Positions 45,565-56,455 of a DNA stretch of 64,000 nt are shown in pieces (the first letter of the stretch is position 1; each line of letters begins with the position of its first letter). Where the stretch lies: assembly GCA_023627715.1 (NCBI GenBank), contig JAMAHW010000047.1, positions 186,001 to 250,000 of the forward strand. The letters are read 5' to 3'. The notes beneath the pieces were generated by a model. The model searched no databases. It was not told the origin of the DNA and was given only the letters and a program-made list of their open reading frames with translations. The translations under genes and the position numbers were made by a program. This DNA comes from Periconia sp. R9002 (Eukaryota > Ascomycota > Dothideomycetes > Pleosporales > Periconiaceae).

Positions 45565-48500
45565 GGTGGGTGGGAGGGGGAGAGAGAGACGGTCAAGTGT
45601 GGTAGACGGAGGCTGGTGATGGGAGATGCTGGGGCTGCAGAGGGAATACGTAGATGGATTGTTTGTGGCTGTTAGGCTGGCGGGGGAGGTGGCAAGATGC
45701 GGGTGATGCCCATAGCAGGCCACGCAGCAGAGAGTGCGGTGGTGGTGAAGAGGACAGAGAGGATGGAAGGATCGAGAGGGAGAGGATGAGATGGGATCGA
45801 GGGAGAGGATATTCAGAAGAGAAGAAGAGGAGTGAGTGAGTGAGTAGGAGAGAGGCACAGCACAACACAAGCAAGCAAGCAAGCAAGCACAGCACGAGAC
45901 ACTATGGAGGTTGGACTCGGCACTGAAGTGACAGGGCGCGAGTGGTACAGTACAGAGGCAGACAGACAGACAGACAGCGTGCGTGCCTGTTAGACGGCGT
46001 ACTAAGAGCAAGACGGTTCCTAGAGCTGGGATTTTGCGGGACTGGCCATGGAAGTGGATGCGGGCAATGGCATCCTTGTACCGCGGAAGGCCGTGATTCG
46101 AGCGGGTGGGCAACCTGGAAAGCCGGTATGCAGGCAGAGGCAGGCGGGCAAGCGGGCAGACAGGCAAGGCAGGCTGGCAAATGCAGGCCGCGCGATCACT
46201 GATGATATGGGCCATGGGCCACGAGCATGGGTTTTTAGCAGTGCATACACTTAGCCTACCTAGCATGTGTACAGTAGGTAGGGGGCATGGGTTTGGTTTG
46301 GGCATGGGCCACGCATCACTCGCCGCGCCGTCGATGGGATGGATCCTGACGGTACCCACTTGGTCTGACTGACTTGTTGTCTTGTGTCTTGTTGTCTTGT
46401 CTTGTGCAGTGCACCACCTCCCCCCTTCAAAGTTCAAACGCGAATCCGAGAGCACGGTCGGTCGGTCGGGCTGCGTGAATCAAACGCTACTTTACTAGTA
46501 CACTACGGGGAGAAGGGGGAACCTTTGGCACGGACCCTTTCGCTCCAAATTAACCCTTTGGGTATAGCCCCCTCCCTCATCGCAATCGCCCCTCTGCCCC
46601 TCCTCCTCCTCCTTCTACCACTAACTACTACCACCACTACTACCACGACCATTGTATCTACATACATACTCCTCCCTTCTTGTCGCCCCTCTGCTCGGTT
46701 CGGCTCTGCTCTGCTCTGCTTCATTCATGTGGCCAGTCGATCGCAATGCCCCCAGTGTTGCTTTGCGCTGATGCGCGGTAGCACGCCATCTTTCACGCAT
46801 GCGCCGGTACTCTGCTGCTGCTGCATCTCCAGCCGCATTACCTTCACAGCGCCTACATATACATACGTACGGCATCGTCACTGCTGGCCTGGCCCGACAG
46901 CACGCCTCTTTTCTTTTTACTGTCCCTCCATCGGCTTTCCCGCCCCCGAGTCCATTTCATCCATTGTCCCGTCTCTACAACTAACAACTACCTAACTATT
47001 AGGTAGACCGACGCTGCAGTAGTGAGTCGAGTCGGCGCCTGCATTTCCATGCTGGAGCCAATCACAGATGGCGTGGCGGTACCCGCACTTGTGGCTTGTT
47101 CCCGCTCAAAGCGGTTCGGCCGCTTCTTCCCCTCCCCTCCCCTCGTCTCATCTCGTCTCGTCTCAGGGCTCCACCTGATGATGGATTCAACACCATCACT
47201 GCACTTGCTTAGATCTCTTCATAAGTGCAAGGTACAAGTTACCTGACCGAACTGGCATCCCGCAGCTTGCTCCCGTCGCCCACTCAGCTTGGCTACTGTA
47301 TTGTACTAATGCTCCCGTACCGTCATCCACTCTGCTCTACCTAGGTACTCCGTCTTCTACTCCGTGAACTCAACCCCTGAACGGTGTTGGTGATCCGCTT
47401 TCCGTGGCCGCCGTCATCTTCTCCTTTCCATTTTTTTCTTGTCTTGCCAGGCCCAATCCCTGGCGCACAAACAACCTCCAAAGGCCATGTGCTTGTACAG
47501 TGGTTCGATACCATGGGAAAATACCTAGTGCCTGGGTGGGTTCTCGTCGAGCGTACGGTACGCACCGTATCCGGCCTGCCGTTGAAACTCCCGCATGGCG
47601 GCACTTTGACCCTGCGCTACGGCTTCGCCGGGAACAAACAATGGATAGTCAGTCATGCACAAGTGAAAACCAACGCTACGCACTCTACTAGCCAGCCCCC
47701 AAGTCGAATACCCTGAATACCCAAGGCAGTGGCATCGACTGCAGTACGTACTGTTTGGCCGTTTACATGGTGATCCAAACCCGCCCCAGGATTCCCACTT
47801 GTGGCATTTGTGGCGCCCGCGCTCCCCTGCCGCGCGGATTGACGTGAACTTTGCTGAAGCGAAACCCGGAACCCCCGGCTGCCCCATGCTCTTTTGGCCG
47901 TGCGCGCCTCAGTCGTAATCAACTCACCGATGATGGCTAAACTCCAGGCGAACCTCCATTCCGCTTCGGGCATCTTGACCAGGGCTGCTACTCTTCACCG
48001 TCTTCAGTGCCCCGTACATTGCATTCACCTGCATTACCTGTACTTGTACACGGCCTGCAGTACCACAGCTTCCGCTGCCTCTGTTGGCTGGCGAGCGCGT
48101 ACATGTGCGGAGTGAACGGCATCCATGCATGCGCGCCAAGGCCTCTCCCCGGTGCCTGCGGGGTCGAGGCGACGGCATCACGTCCGCCCCGACATGGGTG
48201 TTCCCTTTCCCTTTCCCAATCCATACCACGCTGCCGTATCGGTACGGTATATTGGACATGCTCGTCCGAATCGAGCACAAACACCCATTTCCTGTCATCG
48301 CCTCTTAACCATACACACCCTATACGGCCTACCCCTCGGACGGACTGGACCTCCGACCGTGGGAGAGGACCCCTCGCGGCGCACACGGCTTGCCGTCCTT
48401 GTGACGATTAGAGCGATATCCTGCTTCGCTTCGCACACCTTTCACCGTTCGACGTCTGACCGCTCGCCGCAGCTGCTCTTCCCGCCTCACCGATGCCCCT

Positions 48501-51500
48501 TCTACCCGTCATTCAAAAGGTCTTGGTCCTATCGTTTCCAAATCTTATGCATGAAAGCGGTGCCAAAATCCTCGATACAATTTCAAAGCTACTCGTCACG
48601 TAAACCACCTTCAAACCTGCCAATCGCGTAAACGTGTATGGACTATCTTAAGGGCTAAGCATCCTATGCTTTGCCGTATTTGCACTGCATCTCCCGGACC
48701 GCGACAACCCGGTTCTTGTCGCAATTACCAAGCTAAAATGTATAAAATCACGCCTAGCCTGGCCAACGTATCGAAGTGAATCGCCAACAGCACTTGCGCT
48801 GCCGGGCCCGGTTGCCATGTACATCGGGAGTGCTTACTTTCATTCTAGTGGCTTCGGTATCTACATTGATCTGCGTTTCGTATTGAACTTACTGCATCTT
48901 GCATCCATATGTCACGCAGCTACGCCATTGATGCTCTGAAGTGTCTCGCGGATTGGATGGGTCAGTAGAGCGAATAGACGGGAATAAAGGACCTAGCCTC
49001 TTCGTTCAAAGCGGATCATTGTGTCAGCATTGTGAACGTGAGATAGTGGCACCACTTCGTCCACGGGTGCATCTCAGCGTCCTTTCTCACGTGGGGAGGT
49101 TCCACATACAGCTATCCAATATCACAGTCGCCTTCCCTTGTTATGCCAGCAGACACGGGCGCCGTTCCCACCTTCGACGATGAAAGAACATTGTTACCGT
49201 CGCCCCAGACTCATTGCATCAGTAGCCTATCTTCCGACAGGCTGCAAGGCAACTGCGATCAAGGACGGAATCAGTCTTTGCTGTCGTGCCCTCGGTCTCC
49301 TGAGCCGCAGAGTAGTCAAAACACTATATCAATATTGGGAGTTCTATATTTTATTACCTTCCCTCCCTATCCTCCTTTCCCTCGCCACATACATGCAACT
49401 GGCCAATCATAGACGACTACCGCCCCACTCCTTTGCATTCTAACAATTGTCTGATTGACTCAGATGAATGGTTGGCCGTGGACGGAAGAATGGTGTTGAA
49501 AACCATATAATAACCATTGACCCCTTCCTTCTTCATTACGTGTTCCGCTATTTGCCTCCTGTGCACACGTTTCTGCGAATTTGTACTGACATTAATACCG
49601 CGAGCAATCATAAGATGTGCATATTTTGATGCGTGCTGCCAAGATAATGAAGTGAGTGTTATGATGCATACATACTTCTGAAAAGCCTTCAGAGGGAGGG
49701 GTGCAAGAAAATGTTCGAGAAGACCGATTCAGACTAACAATTTAAGGTGATATGCGTGCATATCTCGTACCGGTCCCGGATAAGAAGAAGTAGAAGGTAT
49801 TATCAAGAGTTTCAAGCAATGTTAAATGCAGCACTTGAGCCCAACTGCCACCCCTCGTGCTGACATAATGGGCGAGCTAAGTCAGCAATGCCTTCGATAT
49901 GTTACACAGCCCCGCCTCTCGGCCTATGTAACTTCTGCTGCATGCGCCTATTTCCCTGCCCTGCTCGTCGTGGCGTATGCGAATCCATGTTCATGTGCAC
50001 TTGGGTACTTACACCGCGCAAAGCACGTACAGTTTGCAGCAACCTTTCATCTCCTTGACATCATCGCACACGTACCACGCAGCACAAAGCAAAAACGTAG
50101 TGCCTGCGTCTTCTTGGGGATTGGGTCGGTGAGGAGGAGGAAGATTGTGTACTACATGACATCAACGACTCGAGAACACATGGCATACGCGTCAACGTGA
50201 TGATGGGATGGGGGAGGCGGTTGAGTATGTTAGACTGACAGAAGTGATGGAACCCCCTCCCCCTCTTTGTCTTACAGAAAAGTTGACCAATGTTCAGTAG
50301 AGGACTTCTTGTATACCAACATGGCGTTTGTATAACAAGAACTAAGTGTACACACTTGATCACTCCCGGTTTCAGCAGGCAACACCATCACCTCGTCGAT
50401 AACATGATGTCAAGGACATCATTGAAAACGCATCCACTCCCTATACGCAGTTGGGGTCAGTCGTACGAACCTGGGTAGTCTACCGATTGGAACGCCTATC
50501 AGTACACAGCATATGTACAGTGCGTCGCTCCATGCATGTGGAGACGGCATACATATGCGGTAACCAAACGCTCGCGCGCGGAGAAGCCTACTTTCATTGT
50601 GTTGTTGCTTGCTCGCTCGTTCGTTCGCTGCAGCTGATTTGAGTGTGTGAATCACAGCGTGTTTCGTTTTCCTCCTTTGGCTACAGGAGCATGGGTGAGT
50701 AACTAATGTGTGATGCCCACGACTGTCGGTTGCGTCTACTTTTGTCATCGGTATCGGGCTCGGGGGGGGGGGGTTGAGTGCGCGGGTAGGTGGGTGAGGT
50801 GATATCGTCCATGCTGTGAGGGACGCATCCAGCTTTGCGAACACGTTTCGGCGATTAAATGGGTGGTTCAAGATGAAGTGGGAAGATGCAGGGGAGTTGC
50901 TTTCGGTCTCAGAGGGGAGATTCGGGCCAGACTGACGGCAAACCGGCAAAAGAAAAGAAACGCAACTACAGCCATGATGACACGGTGAGCGCATATCCAC
51001 CCGTTTCATTTTCTCCTCCTTTATAGCAACAGCATACAGATGGTTAATGCACCACCCACCCAACATCATTCTATCTAGACTACAGTCACTCACAGTGTCA
51101 CCATATCACATAAACCAGACTATGGCAAACAACATTGAACCTACTTGCGCTCTCCTCCGAGCCGACCCGTCGCCGGCTACGTCCCGAAATAGCCGCGGCA
51201 TCCAACGAAGCTGCCGCTCCCCTTGTGACAATCATTCCAATCCGCGGGCGGCGGAGAACAACTGGGTCTGCATTGGAAAGCAAGGATGATAACACCATAT
51301 ATCCCGTCCTCTTCGAGCGGGACATAGCCCTTCATTCCTTCCCGCGATCCGTTCGCTAATGCGCTGGACTGAATGGCAAGTTGGGCTGGTAGAGTATATT
51401 TATGTCGACCTAATTACTACATTTCAATTCGCTGCTCACCCGTAAATTGTCAGCAAACAGCAAAAGGCGTCGCTAGCCTATTTGAACCGCCCCGCTCTAC

Positions 51501-51554
51501 AATGGCGATCGCCTTACCGCTCCCAGTAATACAGCCGTCATGTTTTCTTACTAG

Positions 51555-51645
51555 CGCACTCGCTAGTGTAGGTGGCTTTGTGTACTAATTACTACATTTC
51601 TTACCCAGACTACTTGAATTCTACGCGGGGTGGAAATTGATACGA
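51555..51645 (+). repeat. Diverged local duplicate, copy 1
   Basis: Shares GCGCACTC, TTTGT, CTAATT, GACTAC, TGAA, CGCGGG and TGGAAATTG-TACGAGAA in the same order with 51790-51880. Single-base indels disrupt any shared reading frame. Confidence 0.5.
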
Positions 51646-51789
51646 GAAAGGGAATTGGGCGGGGTGGTAGAGCGCGTGGGTGGGAGGAGGTGCAAGGTAT
51701 GCTACTGACTAACAGTGTGAACGACATATTACAGAATACGCCTCGACTCCCTATGCGCAGTCTTTACAATCTTCTTACAGCGCACGTGC

Positions 51790-51880
51790 GCACTCTCTTG
51801 TATAAGTAGGTTTGTCTCCTAATTCTAATGCTCTTTCGTCGGACTACATGAAAACGGCGCGGGCCTGGAAATTGGTACGA
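51790..51880 (+). repeat. Diverged local duplicate, copy 2
   Basis: Colinear counterpart of 51555-51645, about 235 nt downstream. Confidence 0.5.
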
Positions 51881-53835
51881 GAACCTGCGTTTCCCCCGAG
51901 TTGGTATTATCTGGCTCTGGACCATCGTATTTTCTCGGATGCAAACAACCGCTGCGAGGTCGGCAAGGTCTGGCGTCGAGTAGCTGACGGTGAATGCTGT
52001 TTCATTATTGGGGCAGTGTGTGAACTGAACGTTCTCCTTTAGGGATTTTGTGCGGCGCCCCTAGACATATAATTGTTTTTTGCCTTATTATCCCGCAAGT
52101 GCCAGTGCTACGCCGGCTTGGCACATACCTATTGTCACTCAAACACCGGTGACATTCCCATCAAGATGAGCTAGCTTTCACGATCGATCTGATTGATCCG
52201 ATGAAGGTTATCCATGATAGTCCCAGGCATATCTGATAACGGTCTGGTCAATCACGTCCCTTTCCCTCACTCAAATACTCACCATCAATGCTTGCTACAC
52301 AAGCTGCGTCGTACTCGCAGGGCTTCCTTGATGCACAACGTGGCAGCCGTGCTGAGGTGGGAAAAACGAGGAGTAGGCCCATTCGATGGCCCCCAGGTCT
52401 CCTTTCCATATGTTCCCCCTCCTTTCTGCAAGCCATTCCCACCTCTCACGGCATTTTTGACACCACCGTCTCATCTCACGCCTTTCCTCGTTCGAAGGCA
52501 CTCGCATACGGTGCCACCATTGGCATTTCTCCGCCCACGTGTATAGTCCTCCCTTTGCATATCACTGCTTACCTCGGCAGCGCCCGCGTTTTATTTAGCA
52601 AAAGCGGTCGCCTCGTTGGGGCGGAGTTCGCTTCCTTATACGCGCACTAGCCCGTATCCGGAGTGGGTTGCGTAGGGCTATCGCTGCTCTGGAGTATCTT
52701 TCTGATACACATATACCATTTGGAATTGAAAAGGCAGATACCCTTGTTCATTTGCGCGAGTGTAAGTGGTTGGATGCTTTCATCTCGTGCGTGACATGCA
52801 GGGCCATGTTGTCAGAATGATTGGCGTCCGCTTGCCCCCGTCCGGCCACCGCAGCCCGATGACGCTTGGTTCCCTTCGTTGATTTACGAAAGTAGACATT
52901 AGCATCTAGCGGTATCTTACGGGCAGGACGCTGTGGGGCGGTTAGTCCTCCGCAATCGTGGAAAAAGGTATGGTTTTGGCTCTGGAGTTCTTGTATAGCG
53001 AGTGTTACTACGGAGCGGACTATCCACTATGAAGGCTAACGAGCAGTTCATTAGCAAGTACTTGTTTCTTCGTTCCTTCGGACAGCAATTGTCCCTGTGG
53101 CGCTCAACGACAGTCCCACCCCATCGCAGATTGCGAACATGAAATGTCGCGATGGACCCCAGCCTTACAATTATTAACCATGCGCTCCTGTCACGGTCCC
53201 CGCTGACGGGCGGTGGTTCGGACTGCATCTCGGCACGCATCCCTCCTCTTTTCTCACGAATCCAATATTTTCTTTTTTGCAAATTGCTGATCCCCTGAAA
53301 TGCATAGATAAGCAAACCAACCGGTTCGTTGCTGTCCCGCCCGCTTTTAAGCATCGTGGTCCCAAGGTTTTCGATAACCGTTTTTGCGCAACGTTAGGCC
53401 CTCCACTGCCTTATGCCTCTCCCATGACATCGCCTCCTTTAGAATTGCGTATTCGCCAACGGCCTGCAGATCAGGTGCAGATCCAGGACGACGTTCCTAG
53501 AGAACAAAAAGCTTAGTGTCTAATTCGAATTCAACAACGACGCAAAGGAAGACGACAGAAACGGTGCAGAGAAGAAAGGAACACAAAGATCCAAAGACCA
53601 TTACACCAAATCTTAACTGCACCAAATGCAGTAAAAGACCCACAACACAATTCACGACGGCCAAAAAACAGTGACCGGCAGAACCACGAAAGATTCACAC
53701 GACGGGAAAATTCTCAGCCAGACACGTACGTCTCAGGAAGACGTGCTCGCTTCTTTTCAAAAAAGCAACTCCTTTTTACGAACGATTCAACGAAGAAAAA
53801 AGAACGACTTTCTATTCCGCAACGCCGTTTACATC

Positions 53836-55813
53836 ATGCCTCCTCCCACGCCCGAGCAGAGGGCGTACATGGAAGCGCACATCAACGACGACCGCAGGTC
53901 ATACGCCATAGGCATGCACACTGGCTTCCTCATCTTAGGCGTTATATCTGTTATCTTGCGATTTGTGTCGCGCACCAAAATTGGAGCAAGGCTGGGTAAA
54001 GACGACTGGCTTATCCTAGCTGCTTTGGTATGTTCACAACTCTCTTCTCTCTCTTTCTCCCTTCTTCTCTTTCTACCAAGACTGTGACTCGGGGAATTTG
54101 ACGGACATTGTCTCCGGACGTTTTGCGTAGAAACGGTTTAGTGTACGTTCCTTTGGCGGCGAGCCGCATACAAGGCAGGGGGTTAAAGCCCGTAGGCGGA
54201 TCGGGATCTGGAGCGCCGAACGTCACTAACCGCAACCACTCTTTATCCCTTCCTCTTTAAAAATCATGCACGCTCTTTAGGGACATTTGCTAACTACGGT
54301 TTAGGTGGCCCTGGCCGGACATGCGATTCCGTGTATGATCATCACCAGATTCGGTGTTGGCAGACACTTTATACTAATTACTGATCCACAGGGTATCGCT
54401 CTGGTGAGTACCACCCCCACGATCTTCCCGCCGACCATCGAGAAAAGTCGCATAGGATGCCTGCTAATCAGGATTTCGGAACAGGCCAATCTCGTCAGCG
54501 CTACCTGCTACAGCTTCACCCTCATGTTCACCAAGCTGTCTATCCTAGCCCTATACCATCGCATCTTCAGCCTCACCAGCGGGTGGGTGCCGACGTTATG
54601 GATCATCGCCGGCTTCGTCATTGCGCTGGGCTTAACGCAGCCGTTCGTCTACGTTTTCCAATGTATACCCATCAGCGCTGCGTGGCAGGAAAATCTAGCA
54701 AACGTCAGGTGCATTAATTTCGGTCTCGGTAGGTCTTTGAGTTCCTCCAGCGAGGATTCGACCCACCGTGTTTCCACACACGTATTAACATCAAACAGCC
54801 ATCATCCTCCTCGGAGTGATCCACATCATTACGGACTGGGTCCTTCTGTTCCTTCCCATCCCCGTCGTTTTAGGTCTCCAACTCAGCAACCGCGTCAAGG
54901 CGAGTATATGCTCGCTGTTCCTCGTCGGTGCCGTGGTGTGCATTATCTCCATCATCCGCCTGCAACGAGCGCACGAAGTCGGCGGGTCTACGGATCCAAC
55001 ATGTACGTGCTACCCTCCACACCCCCAAACACCTCAACTAACCCACCTCTCCACAGGGCACTACGTCCCCATCCAGGCCCTCACTACCGTCGAAGGCGCA
55101 ATCGGTACGTCCCTCCCTCCCTCCCCCCAATCAACAAACTAACCCAACATCCCCCAGGCATCCTCGCCGCCTGCATGCCAACATGGCGCCCCCTCTTCCG
55201 CTTTCTAGGCCAAGGTGTGACCGCCTATTTCTCATCCGGGTCGCGCCACGGCGCAAGCTCCGGCTACCACCGCTCGGGCGGCAGCTCCCACAAACACGCC
55301 CACCAAGCACACCACAAAGACCCCAACAGCAAACTCCCCCACTCGTCCATCTCCTCCAACCCATCTTCCACCTCCAAAACCCCCGCCGCAACCACCACCA
55401 CCCCCACCGCCGGCGCCCACCTCGACCCCGACTCCGCCGCCGCCATCCCGAGTAAACGCGTCAGCTGGATGGGCGCCGGTCGCCAGAAACGCAGCGAGAG
55501 CAACACGAGCGGCGACTCGGTCGAGCGTATGTTGCAGGGGCGGCTCCACGACAACAACGACGACGACGTCGAGTTGGGCGAGTTGAGTCCCGCGACGTCG
55601 GCGACTGCGGGGGGCGTGTACAATGGCGATGCTACGAGGAGGCGCAGGAGTAGTAGTATCGAGCTGGAGCACGTGGACGGAGGGTTTAGTATGGGGACTG
55701 CGAGGAGGGTCGAGGTCGTTAGTGGGAATTGGGGAGGTGGTGGGGGGGTTGCGGGTGTAGGCGGAGGAGGAGGAGGGGTTAGGAGGCCTGAGGGGGTGGT
55801 TGTTCGGCGGTAG
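53836..55813 (+). CDS. Rhodopsin-domain (PTH11-like) seven-helix membrane protein
   Basis: Six exons: 53836-54027, 54305-54403, 54485-54728, 54799-55002, 55057-55104 and 55158-55813; 480 aa. Family features: RRSYAIGMHTGFLILGVISV (helix 1), RFVSRTKIGARLGKDDWLIL before helix 2, GVGRH, MFTKLSILALYHRIF (helix 4), a Cys in QCIPISAAW, CINFGLAIILL (helix 6), HIITDWVLLFLPIPVVLGLQ and VEGAIGILAACMPTWRPLF, the typical end of the seventh helix. A long cytosolic tail (His/Ser/Thr-rich, then Gly-rich) follows. Related proteins act in surface sensing, but most are uncharacterised. The 81-nt intron at 54404-54484 is a multiple of three and stop-free; removing it gives normal family spacing. Intron 1 (277 nt) is unusually long. 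Confidence 0.85.
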
Positions 55814-56455
55814 GAATGGCTTCGTTTTCCCTTCTTGTTCTTGATTTCTGGAGTGTTCCAGTTGATTGATGGGCGTTTTTATGTTATATACCCTCTCTCT
55901 CTCTCGTTCTCTTTTTTGCGCATGTTTTACCTATTTCTTCTTTCAGAGGGGAGAGAGTGTGGATGGATGAGTGGATGGATATAAATGATTGGAATATAGA
56001 ATAATGAAATGTATAGAAGAGTATCCTTATCATCTCCCCTTCCCTTCTCCCCGCCTTTTTGACTGCTTGCTGTCTTGGGGATGTTTGCTCTCTTCGCCAT
56101 CACTTTTTTCCTTTGTTGTTGTTGTTTTTTCAGGGGGGTGGGCTGGGTGAGAATTGATATGTACGCGTCGCACTGACTTATGTAACTTACTTTACCTACG
56201 CTGACATACCTATATCGCGGGTACAAAATTAGTTAAATGTAACTAGGGTGGTTACAGTACATTGTCATTGTCATTGATACGCCACACCACGTGGTGTCTC
56301 GGCAACAAAATGACTCTGTACCTAGAGTTCAACATAGCGATGGTGTATAGAGGTGATGAATAGGGAAAAGGAAGGAAAGAAGGAAGGATACATCTATCCA
56401 TCACCCCCTCCCAGTCCACCCTCCTCCTCCTCTTCCTCCTCCTCCTCCAGAAACA
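55814..56455. other. Convergent intergenic region with introner-like copy 3
   Basis: 0.64 kb between convergent 3' ends; contains a (CT)n tract near 55891-55913 and the element at 56210-56337. Confidence 0.6.
56210..56337 (-). mobile_element. Introner-like element, copy 3 (donor mutated)
   Basis: Minus strand reads CTATGTTGAACTCTAGGTAC at the start and CCCGCGATATAG at the end. The first base of the donor-like border is C instead of G. It keeps GGTACA/TGTACC complementary ends, the CACCACGTGGTG palindrome and the TGTAAC/GTTACA hairpin. No exons are recognised at either side. Confidence 0.75.

Larger units (their letters stand above)
45565..53835. other. Large gene-poor region, 8.3 kb
   Basis: No gene supported although many open frames of 60-220 codons exist; those inspected have shuffled composition, weak starts and no splice logic. 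Contents: (AAGC)n near 45868-45888, (ACAG)n near 45960-45977, a G12 run near 50762-50773, and diverged duplicate segments at about 51555-51645 and 51790-51880. It could hold long noncoding transcripts or a decayed locus. Confidence 0.5.

Noticed and set aside
45301..46455. Minus-strand frame extending 297 codons upstream of the chosen ATG at 45564
   Set aside because: The upstream part is low-complexity Leu/Ser/Pro/Cys with microsatellite-derived runs; MSDHQLRLPSLSELISS is a much better protein start.
50419..51093. Minus-strand open frame of 224 codons in the gene desert
   Set aside because: No domain and shuffled composition with many Cys/His/Pro; the frame crosses a G12 homopolymer and has no conserved blocks.
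54404..54471. Acceptor at ATCAG (54467-54471) for PTH11-like intron 2
   Set aside because: Splicing there shifts into a His/Pro/Gln-rich frame without membrane segments; the ACAG at 54481-54484 keeps the family sequence.
55232..55672. Minus-strand Gly/Val-rich open frame
   Set aside because: Antisense to the Ala/Thr/Pro-rich tail of the PTH11-like protein.
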